Origin: Kalmanozyma brasiliensis GHG001
Taxonomy: Eukaryota; Basidiomycota; Ustilaginomycetes; Ustilaginales
Direction of reading: 5' to 3'
Assembly (NCBI RefSeq): GCF_000497045.1
Contig: NW_015961988.1
Coordinates: 682,001 to 746,000, forward strand
DNA: 64,000 bases
The notes under the pieces were generated by a model that saw nothing but the letters and a program-made list of their open reading frames with translations, was not told the origin of the DNA and ran no database searches. The first letter of the stretch is position 1, and each line of letters begins with the position of its first letter. The translations under genes were made by a program, and so were the position numbers. This document shows positions 1 through 10,145 of this stretch, piece by piece.

Positions 1-1055
1 GCGAAGGACCGTGTCAAATAGAGCAGATTTGCTCTGCGCGTTCGCCCTGGCCCTGATCACAGCTCCTCAAAAAATCATTCGTCTCAAGAGAGGAGAGACA
101 TGGAAAGGGCATCCGTCAACGTGCTTCTTGTCTGCGCCCGTGTAGTTTGTGACCTGAGTTGGTCTACGGATGGTTCTCGAGGAATTCTTCTCTTTGCTCT
201 TGGCGACTTTTTACAACAGTCGTGATGCTGAAAGTACCGGAAGTGTGACCCTTTGTGACTACATTGGTCCCAGCAGCAGTGCAAGGTTGTCGAGCTGGTG
301 CCTTCACAGGGTCAAGGCTGTCGGTCAGCCGGGCAAGACTGCGATACATCCTACGTGGCCTCCATTAGCCGAGAGACGACAGTGCACTCGACTGTGTGGC
401 TCAGCATGTGACAATAGAGCGATTGCTCGCGCCGTGTGCGCGCGCAGCAATAAACGGCCGTGCCGGCATCAGTCTGGGAGAGGCACAAATTGCTGCAAAG
501 GGAGACCCGACGAGATGAGATGCTGACAAGCACGAGTATGGACATCATCGTGGGAAAGATGACTCCTTTCCACCGGGTGACACGCTCCGGATGACACGAC
601 AATCGCATGCCAGGCGTCGGATGATCCGCAAGCTGAGCTTGATGCCACATCGAATCGAACTCACCGAACCTCTTCAAGGGAGGAGCCGCCAAGCGCGCCT
701 CCTGACAGCCTCTCAAGCACACAGCCACACGCACAACGTCGATACGAGCCAGGAACTGATAATTGCGAGTCGTGCAGGGGTAACGAACCATAAGATCACG
801 TATGATGTAAGAAAGCGAAAATCGAAACGATCGTCGATGCTTTGAAAGAGCATGAAACGAGTGACGTGGGGTCCCGAGACATTAATGGGCGCAGAAAAAG
901 AGTATAGATCTAGTTGGGACGTGGTATGAGGGAAGAATGGCATCGTAGCCAGTGGCGGCAGCGATGTCGGGGAATGTGAATGGCCTCTGTGCGCTACTAC
1001 CGCCAAGAGACGCAGCAGCGAACAGACAGCCGGAGCAAGAACGGGAACGATCCGA
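1..1055. other. Intergenic stretch, left edge
   Basis: This stretch lies downstream of the PMA1 stop codon and should contain its 3' untranslated region. Short open frames exist on both strands but none resembles a known family or shows the C-ending codon preference of the neighbouring genes. No tRNA, repeat or mobile element was seen. Confidence 0.5.
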
Positions 1056-3992
1056 TTACTCGTCCTCGATCTCGGTTCGCGGGTGGAAGGCCCAGAGCTC
1101 CTCGCCATCGTCGTTCTTCTCGTGAACAATGGTGAGACGCTGCAGGTTGACAAAGAAGTCCTCGAGCAGAGGGTTCTTCTGCGATCGAGTGCGGCGACCG
1201 AGGTTGTTGAGCCAGGTCCACTTGTTGAGCATGTAGTACACGGCACCAACGATGGCGGTGACACCGATCGAGTAGGCATACACACGGATGACGGTGACAA
1301 TGTCGGTCCAGCCACCGTGAGGAGCAGTGACGGGGTTGCGGCGGGGAGCACCCGAGAGCCAACCGAAGAGACAGAAGAGAGTCGCAATCACGTCGACACC
1401 CAGCACGGCGCCCACCAGCTGCCACGAGGGGAGCGTGATGTCCGACTCACCACCGCCCAGACGAGTGATGAAGATGAGCCAGTTCTCCGTGAGCGAGACT
1501 TCGAGGAAGAGGATCTCCTGCGTGTTACCAAAGTTCTGGATGACACCACCGTTGTTGAGGAAGAGCGTACCACGGATGATCCAGGTACCGGCGGCGAGCA
1601 GGAGACCGAGGATGACCGAGATGACCCAAATCTTGGGCAGCTGCCACTCGACGGGGGCCTTGGCGTGGGGGGCGTTGTCGTAGGCAATGGCGATGGTGGC
1701 AACGTCGGCGAACAGAGCGATGAAGACAATCAGGTTGGATCGGATCACCTCGTCGAGGATGAGGATGGTGAGCACCAGGTAGATCTCGAGGTGGAGACAG
1801 AGCGAGATACGGTACTGGATGTACGCCTTCATGCGGTGGAAAATCTGACGGGCGACCTTGATCGAGGTGATGATGGTCGAGAGACCCTCGTCGAGGAAGA
1901 CGACATCGGCAGCGGAGCGAGCAGCGTCCGAGGCACCTTCGACGGCAATACCACAGTCGGCCTTCTTGAGCGAGGGAGCGTCGTTGACACCGTCACCGGT
2001 CATGGCAGTCAAGTGACCACGGTGCTGGAGCATCTCGACGACCTGGTACTTGTGCTCGGGGAACACCTCGGCGAAACCATCGGCAGCCTCGACAAAGTCG
2101 TGAATAGCCGAACCAGACATGCCACCAGCGCCGATGAGGCGGTGCGAGTCGTACACCTTGGTGCCGAGAGCCAGCATCTTGCACGTCTCCTTGGCGATAG
2201 CGACGGCGTCACCAGTAAGCATCTTGACCGAGATACCGAGCGACTGGGCTTCGGCGATGGTAGCAGCAGTGTCGGAGCGGGGAGGGTCGAACATGGGCAG
2301 GAGACCGAGGAGCTTCCACTGGCCGTCGGTGTTCATGGCAACACCGAGCGAACGGAAACCACGCGAGGCAAAGTCACCAGCGACCTTTCGGTACTGAGCG
2401 GCAGTCTCGGCATCAGGAGCGCAGAGCTTGAGGATGGCGTTGGGGGCACCCTTGGCGGCGATGTACTGCTTTCCGTCCTTCTCCACCTCGGCGGTGATAC
2501 GCTTGGAGACGGGGTCGAAGGGAGTGAACTTGTGGGTGGTCCAGCCGGAAGCGAGCTCGTCCTGAGCACCGGGGTAGTCCTTGAGCGTCGAGATGGTGAC
2601 CTTGTCGATGGGGTCGAGCGACTTGACATTGTGCGACGAGGCGAGAGCGGCGACGGCCATCATGTAGTTGACGTCGACACCCTCCGAGGTGAAGGGCTCG
2701 TGAATGGACAGCTTGTTGGCAGTGAGGGTACCCGTCTTGTCGGAGCAGAGGACGTCGACACCGGCGAGCGACTCGATGGCAGTGAGCTTCTGGACGATAG
2801 CCTGGCGCTTAGCAAGGTAAGCGGCACCGACAGCCATGGTGGTGGTAGTAACACAGGGGAGACCGACGGGGACACCGACGATGAGGAAGATCAGGGTGTA
2901 GATGAGCAAGTTGTTGTCGGTGGGGCTCGAGATACCGGTGTTGCGGAAGAAGCCGCCAATCCAGAAGATCAGGGTGAAGACGATGACGAGGAAGAGAAGA
3001 GCCGAACCGATGGAGCCCATGACCTTCTGGAAGTGGCCCTCGGTCTCGCCACCCAGTACGAGAGCGGCAGTGCGACCAACGAAAGTCTGCTTGGCAATGT
3101 CGGTGGCAAGGACGTAGGCCTTTCCACGCTTGCAACCGGTGGTGTAGAAGACGGTGTCACCAATGTGCTTGTCGACTGCGAGCGATTCTCCGGTAATGGC
3201 CGACTGGTCACAGGCGATGATGGCAGGTCCCTTGTCGACACCCTCGTCATCGTCGTCGTCACCGTGGCGGGTAGCACGAGCCTTCTCGAGGATGGCGGCG
3301 GCCTGGGAGCCGTCCTTGTCCTCGTACGCAGCCAAGACGCGACCGTCACAGGGCACGGTCTTTCCATCCTCGATGACGACAATGTCACCGGGGACAAGGT
3401 CACGAGCCTCGATTTCGACCTCGTGGCCGTCACGAACAACAGTAGAACGAAGAGCGATACCAGCCTTGAGCTGGGCAACAATGTCACCGGCCTGCTTTTC
3501 CTGGTACCAACCGACGAAGGCGTTGAGGAGCAAGATGGCAATGATAACACCAAAGTCGATCCAGTCACGGAGACCAGCGGCGAGGATGACAGCAAGTTCC
3601 ATGACGTAGAGAACGGGGCCCTTGAAGAAACCGAGGAACTTGAGGAAGAGGTTCTCCTTGGGCGACTCGAGCTCGTTGAAACCGAAGAGGGATCGGCGGT
3701 GGTGGACCTCGGACTCGCTGACACCCTTGAGCATGTCGGTCTCGAGCCACGAGGCGGGGACCTTCTGGGCGACTTCCTCGGCCTCGCCGTGCTTGTTGAC
3801 GCGGACCTCGGTGGTCTTCCAGAAGAAGGGGAAGTTGCGCTTCTTGACAATGTGGGTCTCATCAGCGCCCTCGTCGTCGCCGCCGGCCGACTTTTGCGCG
3901 CGGATGAACTCGATGAGCTGCTGGTACTCCTCCGAGACGCCCTCCAGGCGCTTCTCGTTGACACCCTCCTGGGTTGCAGAGCTGTCCGACAT
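1056..3992 (-). CDS. PMA1: Plasma-membrane H+-ATPase (P-type, class IIIA)
   Basis: Single-exon frame of 978 residues. It pumps protons out of the cell using ATP and sets the gradient that drives nutrient uptake. Visible landmarks in order: a cytosolic N-terminus, membrane segments near residues 115-165, the actuator-domain TGES motif near residue 266, the phosphorylated aspartate in CSDKTGTLT at about residue 418, the ATP-domain motif MLTGDA, the hinge TGDGVNDAPSLKKAD, a membrane block, and a C-terminal cytosolic tail rich in charged residues that in this family is the autoinhibitory R domain. An unusual insertion of about 30 residues with a run of aspartates precedes the TGES loop compared with yeast Pma1. 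The ATG at 3992 lies one base after a good 3' splice site, so the leader probably carries an intron. The family is certain; the symbol follows the yeast gene. Confidence 0.97.
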   Translation of the reverse strand: MSDSSATQEGVNEKRLEGVSEEYQQLIEFIRAQKSAGGDDEGADETHIVKKRNFPFFWKTTEVRVNKHGEAEEVAQKVPASWLETDMLKGVSESEVHHRRSLFGFNELESPKENLFLKFLGFFKGPVLYVMELAVILAAGLRDWIDFGVIIAILLLNAFVGWYQEKQAGDIVAQLKAGIALRSTVVRDGHEVEIEARDLVPGDIVVIEDGKTVPCDGRVLAAYEDKDGSQAAAILEKARATRHGDDDDDEGVDKGPAIIACDQSAITGESLAVDKHIGDTVFYTTGCKRGKAYVLATDIAKQTFVGRTAALVLGGETEGHFQKVMGSIGSALLFLVIVFTLIFWIGGFFRNTGISSPTDNNLLIYTLIFLIVGVPVGLPCVTTTTMAVGAAYLAKRQAIVQKLTAIESLAGVDVLCSDKTGTLTANKLSIHEPFTSEGVDVNYMMAVAALASSHNVKSLDPIDKVTISTLKDYPGAQDELASGWTTHKFTPFDPVSKRITAEVEKDGKQYIAAKGAPNAILKLCAPDAETAAQYRKVAGDFASRGFRSLGVAMNTDGQWKLLGLLPMFDPPRSDTAATIAEAQSLGISVKMLTGDAVAIAKETCKMLALGTKVYDSHRLIGAGGMSGSAIHDFVEAADGFAEVFPEHKYQVVEMLQHRGHLTAMTGDGVNDAPSLKKADCGIAVEGASDAARSAADVVFLDEGLSTIITSIKVARQIFHRMKAYIQYRISLCLHLEIYLVLTILILDEVIRSNLIVFIALFADVATIAIAYDNAPHAKAPVEWQLPKIWVISVILGLLLAAGTWIIRGTLFLNNGGVIQNFGNTQEILFLEVSLTENWLIFITRLGGGESDITLPSWQLVGAVLGVDVIATLFCLFGWLSGAPRRNPVTAPHGGWTDIVTVIRVYAYSIGVTAIVGAVYYMLNKWTWLNNLGRRTRSQKNPLLEDFFVNLQRLTIVHEKNDDGEELWAFHPRTEIEDE

Positions 3993-3993
3993 T

Positions 3994-4428
3994 CTGAGTA
4001 AAGTGTTTCACTTGACTAGACACTGCAAGGATGGCAAGTGGAAGGAACAGATCGCGGGAGAAGAGGCAGATGCGATGGCAAAAGACAGTTCGACCAGGAT
4101 GAGAAGGCAAAAGTATGCAGAGTCAGCTGCGTGTTCCATCAGATTCGTTCCCGAGCACGATGCAATGCAGCCCCTGCCAATCCCGGGATTTGAGTCGGAC
4201 GTGGGCGTCAGAGTCGTCGTTCCCATCTTGCCGCCATGCACTGCAGTCGCTACCGCCGTCAAGTTAGCTGCTACCTTTCCTCTGAGCTGTCCGGATCACC
4301 CTTGTGCAGAGCGATAGATTGGCCCTGCGCCGATAGACGATGGCGGTGTTTGCCAGGTTGCGTTTGCATGTGTCTAGGCAGGGATAGCGTGCGCGTGTCG
4401 TGAAAAAGGTCGAGGAGGGAACACTTAC
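3994..4428 (-). other. Predicted intron in the PMA1 5' leader
   Basis: On the minus strand a consensus donor GTAAGT starts at 4428 and a CTCAG acceptor ends at 3994, one base before the PMA1 start codon. The 435-nt length is long for this window, where most introns are 70-300 nt. The sequence before the donor is pyrimidine-rich, as expected for a fungal leader. No coding sequence is interrupted, so the call rests only on the splice signals. Confidence 0.5.
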
Positions 4429-7121
4429 GTTGATATGGTTGTAGCTCGCTCTATTGCAGCGGTACTAGGGATGACCCTTGTCACTCTACCAGTCGGCGAG
4501 GAGATGGGTGAGGTGCGATTCGACAGACGTTGATGGTCGTCGCTCGCGATGAAGAATCGTGAGGGAACGGGGGGAACAGGAGAATCTTGAGGATGATGGT
4601 GAAGAAAGAGGGTAGGGAAGGAAGAAGCGATGTTGAACGAGATAGCGACCAAAGAGGCTAGAGATCAGGCGAGGCGGTTGTTTATGAGGTGAGCTGTAGA
4701 TACAGACAAAGTGTGCGGCAGCAGTCCCGGTACGAGAGCGCAGCCAGAATCGCACGTCTGGAATGGACCAGAGCAGCAGGGATCAAAGAGCGCGGGACGC
4801 CAAACAAGCGAGCTAGGGCACCTGACCAGAGAGGCGAGAGAGCAGCAATTAAAAAAAATCAACATGCGGCGGTTGCGGCTGCAGACAAGCAGAAAAAAAG
4901 GCCACATGCAGACGGCTCGCTGCCGGATTGTGTCAACCAACGCACGGGCGTGAATTGGATCCAAAGGGCGAACGGCCAAAGCGGCAGAACAAAAGCGGCC
5001 AAAAGGCCAATTTGATTCCATCAGATCCCAAGCGAGCGAGCGGTGAGCGGGCGAGGGTTCGCGCGCAGTCGTTCAAATCGAACCAGAAATCGCAAAAGCG
5101 GCAAAGAGGCTGGAGAAAGTACACAGTTTTCAATTTGGGACAAGGGAATTCAATTCACAACTATCTGGACCGATCACAAGTTTGTAGGTCGAGGATTTGG
5201 AGCTACATCCCCGCCGGCTGCAGCTTTTGCAACGGCTCACCATTTCCGAAGAAAAGAAACCCGGCATCAAGCTTGCCATCAAAGTAGTGATGACAGGCTG
5301 TGAGAGATTCCAGCACAGACCTCGAACCGATACATGTGCTTTGCTGCTAATCACTGTCAGCCAAAATTTGTAGGTACAACGGCAGATCGGTTTCAGCTGT
5401 CCATTTGACTGTTCGCTTCGCCATCTCGAAGCTCTCACAGGGTCACTTCAAGGAAGGCGTTCAGGCTGGAGCTGACTTGCGTCGACGTTCAAAGGTTTGG
5501 CTCGTGGTTTCATGGCAGTCGATTGGATCGAGATGCGATCAAGACTAGACCGCCTGAAATCAAAACAGTCGCAGCAGGCAGCTGTTCAACTACCTAGCTC
5601 ACCCTTCTCTCTTTTGTTCTGACCCTCGACTGCAGATTGCGATGGTTGCGGCGCGTGCGTGTTTGTTCGCCTGCGGAATCCACGACTGCGGACAGGCTGC
5701 AGAGTAGAAGTCAAATGCGAGTCGATTTGGGCTTGTTTTTCATTTTTTGTTTCTTCTTTCGAGAAGGAAAATTCTCAAGCCATCGGCCCACATCTCGTTC
5801 CTCCTCGATTGAAAGCAGCCTGCAACCCGCTTTGGTCCAAACTCCTGATCGTCGGGATCGTCGGGCCGCAGCAGACTGCAGCTTCGTGTTCTTCATGACG
5901 GGGCCTGTCTGTCACTCAGAACGCCGGCCTACTTGGTAGACTCCAAAGCTCCGAGCTAGATTCCTCGACAGTTGACCGATGCCGTGATGTGGGGGTGGAT
6001 GACCACGGCCCGAACCTTGTTTGCAGCCAACTGCTCCTAGCAACGCCATTCAGAAGCCCCTGAGCATTGCTTCCCGAGTTCGTGATGCGTTTCAGACTTG
6101 CGTAGGGGCCTGTCCAGACAGATGCTTTTCATCGAGTCGATAGCCCGGACGAGGTGCGTCATGTTGCACAAAGTCGACTAAAGTTGGCCAATGTGCTTGA
6201 CCTTTGGTCGTACTGTGTTTGTCGGCCGGTCCACGGCAGAAACATCCGGCGAAATTGAACTTCGAAAGGAGGGTCGAGCACCACGTTGCAAGCTGCCGTC
6301 ATACGGCAGCCAAAATGCGAGACAGCAGCCCTGACCACAAAGTCGCGTTCGAGCTTTCGGCTCAAAGGCCATTTCTATCTCCGACGAGATTTGGCGATAA
6401 CGAATCAGGGCAAAGCTTCGACCAGAGACTCGTTCCCTTCTTGCCGATCTTGCCGTGCGGATCCATCATACCACTAGGCCTCATGATGCACGCCAGTTTC
6501 CAGGGCGTAGCGAACCGACGGTCTGTCTACGCCTCAGTAATGCTTACTTTCTGGGCGCATCGGAGTAGCCTTCCCGATAAATCGAGACGACGTGATTGTC
6601 ACTGCATGCTTCTCAGGGCCTAGACGAAATTTCCGATACTAAGCCGAAATACGAAGGATGAATACGCCTCGTTGCGTGCGAGCCGAGTCGCAGATCTGAA
6701 AGCCGACCGCGGCAATGTCGCTGCTGCCTTGGTTTGTCATGCCTTTGCGATAGGTCGTGTCTTCGATACGCATGGCGAGGATGAGGAACGATCGGTTTCG
6801 AACTACCGCTCGAGCCTTTGCCGATGTCAAACCTTCGCCCGCGGCCCGTCGGCGCTACTACCATAGCCGTGTTTGTCACGCCGGATCACAGCAGGTCCGG
6901 TCACCACGCTATGATGAGACAGGGTTATGGCAGCGACTGCGAGCCGGCAAGTTCATCGTCGTGCTGGTCCGACACTTGGCTGTGTTGCCTCCGACGACTC
7001 GAGTCGCAAAAATTCTCCGAGAAGAATGCCGGAAAAATCACTCGCAAAAAGAAGGCTCGAAAACTGGCTGTAGAATTGACCAAAGCCGGCAAGCTGGAGG
7101 GCAACCTGCAACAGAGCAAGC
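4429..7121. other. Long stretch without a recognised gene
   Basis: The PMA1-proximal part probably holds its leader exon and promoter. From about 4.8 to 7.1 kb there are only short open frames on both strands, none recognisable. One plus-strand frame ending with TGA at 7133-7135 has a lysine-rich, protein-like end (residues like KITRKKKARK) and overlaps the EFM3 3' end by 14 bases; it could be the last exon of a small gene, but I found no start or splice structure to support it. No tRNA or repeat family was seen. Confidence 0.4.
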
Positions 7122-8372
7122 TCAACCCAAGGTGATACAGAGGAGCTCGACCTTGCCATTGAGACTCGGATCGTGAGCGGACGGAAAGACCGATAGCGCA
7201 CAGAGATCGGGCCCTCCCATCGGATCGGATGCGGTCAAGATCGGCCTTTGCAATTCCACCACGCTGGCCTTCATTCCGAAGGACGTCAAAGCCGCCTTGA
7301 ACCGACCGTAAGTCTCCGCGTTGCGGATCGTGCTGGCCACAAGGGCACGGCAATCGATCGTGCCTGCTTCCAGGCAAGCTCGTATCGTCTCTACCAAAGG
7401 ATCGACCAGATCAGGGTCGTACACGACATCGGCTGCGAGGACGAGCGTCGGCTTTGCTTCGGCGACAAAGCTGATGGTAGGCAGATCGTCTCGTTGCTGA
7501 TTTTGCTGACGTTCGGCGCTCAACTCAAGCCAGTCGAGCTCCTGGATCTTAACCACCGCAGAAGTGGTCATCCCGTTCACCTGCAAGGTATCCCGCAAAC
7601 GTGTGACGACCTGACCCGGCATGTCCGTCATGAAGGTCTGCGATTCGCCATGCGAAGAGGCGGCCTGCTCAGTCGCGCAGACCGTTCCGACAAATCCAGC
7701 TCCCGATCCGAGCTCCACTATGCGTGTGCCGGGTTTGGTGATGATTGAGGGGTCTCCTATCAGATGCCCGGCAAGCCGCAGTCCGGCTTCCCACGTCCGC
7801 AGCCCCGTCGTGCCCTTCGAAATGGCGCTCCCTTCCTCTCGTATCGTGACTTTGTGATAGTCTTCCAGCAGGTCGGCCTCGCCGGCGACCGAGTCGTCGT
7901 CGATCGTACCAGCGCTGGTGGACTTCGACCAGTAGTGTGTGGTAAACTCCGTGTCCGGCGCAGAGTGCGCCGTCACCGACCCGGTACTCGAGGAGCCGCT
8001 GGCCATGATCTCGACGTATCGTTCGAGCACTGCAGCATCGACCTCTGGATGCTCGATCTCATCGACGCCCTGGCTGTGCAACGCCTCGCATTCTTGCTGT
8101 ACTGCAGCCTCGAGCCTGGCGCACAATTCGCGGAGGAACGCGGTCTTGTACCTCGCAGTCGCCTCGTGTTTGGGGTTCTGGAATAGGTCGTGATCGAGCT
8201 TGTCCTGGATCCGCAAGAGTATCGCATTCGACGGCCAAACGAAGGCGCTTGATCTGGGCGGTAGACGCGCTTCGTACTGGACGAGGATCGTCCGCCTTGC
8301 GTGCCTCAGAGTCGCTGGTCCCGGACCACCCGCACCAGCCTGCCCGTCGAAGGCATGCTGAGACTGCGACAT
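7122..8372 (-). CDS. EFM3: EFM3/FAM86-type protein-lysine methyltransferase
   Basis: Intronless frame of 416 residues. The N-terminal third contains the segment RYKTAFLRELCARLE, like the N-terminal helical region typical of FAM86/EFM3 proteins. The C-terminal half is a seven-beta-strand methyltransferase: SAM-binding motif I IVELGSGAGFVG near residue 220, and a post-motif LVLAADVVYDPDLVDPLV near residue 310, matching the D-V-x-Y-D pattern of the METTL21/FAM86 group. Characterised members methylate a lysine of translation elongation factor 2. It is divergently transcribed from RFA2, with 362 bp between start codons. The methyltransferase fold is clear; the eEF2 substrate is inferred from family resemblance, and another small lysine methyltransferase of the same superfamily is the main alternative. 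Confidence 0.72.
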   Translation of the reverse strand: MSQSQHAFDGQAGAGGPGPATLRHARRTILVQYEARLPPRSSAFVWPSNAILLRIQDKLDHDLFQNPKHEATARYKTAFLRELCARLEAAVQQECEALHSQGVDEIEHPEVDAAVLERYVEIMASGSSSTGSVTAHSAPDTEFTTHYWSKSTSAGTIDDDSVAGEADLLEDYHKVTIREEGSAISKGTTGLRTWEAGLRLAGHLIGDPSIITKPGTRIVELGSGAGFVGTVCATEQAASSHGESQTFMTDMPGQVVTRLRDTLQVNGMTTSAVVKIQELDWLELSAERQQNQQRDDLPTISFVAEAKPTLVLAADVVYDPDLVDPLVETIRACLEAGTIDCRALVASTIRNAETYGRFKAALTSFGMKASVVELQRPILTASDPMGGPDLCALSVFPSAHDPSLNGKVELLCITLG

Positions 8373-8734
8373 AGCCTGTCGAACGTCTGGCTGCAGCTCC
8401 TCCGCCGACGATCGCGATACAAAGTGACTTGGAAGATGCAGTGACAGATGCCCGCAAAGCGCAGTGCGAGGAAGCAGTCTGACAGCTGAGCTTTTTCCGC
8501 ACGAAAATTCTTCCCAAGCAAGAAGGCTCGACTAACAAAGTGACACTTTTCGACGCGTAAAGTGAAGTGGCGCGTTGAATTTGAGAAGCAACACACCGTG
8601 GACATTTCTGATGCGGAGAGAGAGAGGCTCAGTTCTCAGCGCGATGCGCAGCAGACGACCCTTCGACCACTTCCTCATCTTCTGCTTCCACACCATCACC
8701 ACCGTGCCGAATCTAGGACAGGATCACTCACAAG
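8373..8734. other. Divergent promoter region between EFM3 and RFA2
   Basis: The 362-bp gap between the two start codons must hold both promoters and leaders. It contains one ACGCGT hexamer (8553-8558). No open frame of note lies here. Confidence 0.55.
8553..8558. promoter_or_regulatory. Candidate MCB box (ACGCGT) upstream of RFA2
   Basis: A perfect ACGCGT palindrome lies 177 bp before the RFA2 start codon. In fungi this is the core site of the MBF factor (Swi6 with an Mbp1-type partner), which drives G1/S genes including replication factors. A six-base palindrome occurs by chance roughly every 4 kb, so the call depends on its promoter position and on the gene's function. Confidence 0.4.
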
Positions 8735-10145
8735 ATGTTCAACAACGGTATGCATCATCGCTCTCAGGATGTTGGTCGACTCGGCGCAGCAGGTGGAGCG
8801 AGGAGCTATTCCGCTAACATCGTTGCTCGTGCTCGAAGACCTGATCGTTCACTGACAATCCTCTTCTTCGCTTTCTCAACTCTGCATTGGTCACACAAAC
8901 TCTGTTCAAACCTTGTTCACGACTTTGCAAACTCTATACGGGCAAACTCTATACGGTCAAAAGGCTTTGGAGGCGAGAGCAACCCATACGCTCAGAACTA
9001 TGCGACAGGAGGCGGAGCGAGCGGAGGCGGCTTCCTCGCCAATGGCAGCCAGAACGACTCGCCAAGTGGGAAGGTACGCAGGCCGACCTCCGAAACATGA
9101 ATGACACAATCGACGCTGCGAACGGCTGCGCAGTCGATGATGGAACCCGTTCCGCAGCGTCGCCGTCCGGATATAAACCGCAGCCGACTGACATCTCATC
9201 CCTCTTTCACTCCCGCTCATCCTCCATCCTTCATCATCGCACCATCGCACCATCCCACCACAATCTCGCAACTACCCTCGTCCCTTGGGCTACCATGGTT
9301 GCGTACATCGGAACGCAGCGCCAGGGCAACAACACACTCCGCCCCGTCACCATCCGCCAGATCCTCAAGGCCGAGCAGCCGCACCCGGATGCCGACTTCA
9401 CCCTTGACGGCACCGAGCTGGGTCAACTGACCTTTGTCGCTGTGGTCCGCAACATCTCGAAGAACGCCACCAACGTCGCGTACAGCGTTGAGGACGGCAC
9501 CGGCCAGATCGAGGTGCGCCAGTGGCTCGACAGCTCCGGTGACGACACCAACAAGGCTTCCGACATTCGGTGAGTATCCGCAGCTGCAAAGTGCGGGAAC
9601 CCGCAGACTTGAGAGGCGCGAGTACTAACACGGAACTGCGTCCCGCATCGCTATTGACACTACTTCGCAGTCAGAACGTCTACGTCCGCGTCCTGGGCAC
9701 TCTCAAATCGTTCCAAAACCGCCGCTCGATCTCGGCGGGTCACATGCGACCCGTGATCGACTACAACGAGGTGCTCTTCCACCGTCTGGAAGCGGTGCAC
9801 TCGCACCTCACGCTCACTCGTGGCGCCGGCGCTTCCGCCACCAACGGTGCCTCCACCACAACCAACAACAACAACCAGACCAGCGACATCAACGCCTACT
9901 CGGGCTCCGGCAACGTGCAGAACGCGCTGGAGCAGTACAAGAGCCTCGACCCGCTGCCGCGCCAGATCATGGGCATCGTCACCACCGAGTCGCAGAAGTA
10001 CACCGACGGCGTCAATGTCAATTTGATCGCGAGGATGCTGAAGGGAGTGGACGTCAGTCAGGTCAAGGAGTTGGTGGAGGATCTGAGTTCCGAGGGGTAC
10101 TTGTACACCGCTGCGGACGATGATCATGTGCTGCCGACTGCGTAG
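8735..10145 (+). CDS. RFA2: Replication protein A 32-kDa subunit, four exons
   Basis: Spliced model: exons 8735-8747, 8964-9073, 9319-9569 (or from 9325; two in-frame CAG acceptors) and 9671-10145, giving about 282 residues. RPA2 is the middle subunit of the single-stranded-DNA-binding complex used in replication, repair and recombination. Exon 1 is only 13 nt (MFNN plus one base); exon 2 supplies the Gly/Ser-rich N-terminus typical of RPA2, the region phosphorylated in other eukaryotes. Exons 3-4 encode the OB fold, with TLRPVTIRQIL, VEDGTGQIEVRQW and VYVRVLGTLKSF, and the C-terminus is a winged helix (about the last 65 residues). All donors and acceptors are GT-AG and phases agree. An ATG at 9295, in frame with exon 3, lies inside intron 2 behind a TATAAA and could start a shorter 249-residue form. 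Confidence 0.9.
8927..8956 (+). repeat. 15-bp perfect tandem duplication in RFA2 intron 1
   Basis: The 15-mer GCAAACTCTATACGG is present twice in direct succession (8927-8941 and 8942-8956). It ends 7 bases before the intron's AG at 8962-8963, so it covers the region where branch point and polypyrimidine signals are expected. Confidence 0.85.
9172..9177 (+). promoter_or_regulatory. TATA-like element inside RFA2 intron 2
   Basis: TATAAA lies 118 bp before an ATG at 9295 that has a good context (CTACCATGG) and is in frame with exon 3. Between them is a C/T/A-rich leader-like stretch. This is the layout of a fungal promoter, located within what the full-length model treats as an intron. Confidence 0.4.

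Noticed and set aside
1083..4001. 972-codon open frame on the plus strand, antisense to all of PMA1
   Set aside because: The residues are a mirror of PMA1 codons (Asp/Glu/Val/Gly-rich, no domain). Long antisense frames arise when sense codons mostly end in C or G and stop-complement codons are avoided. PMA1 itself has all catalytic motifs.
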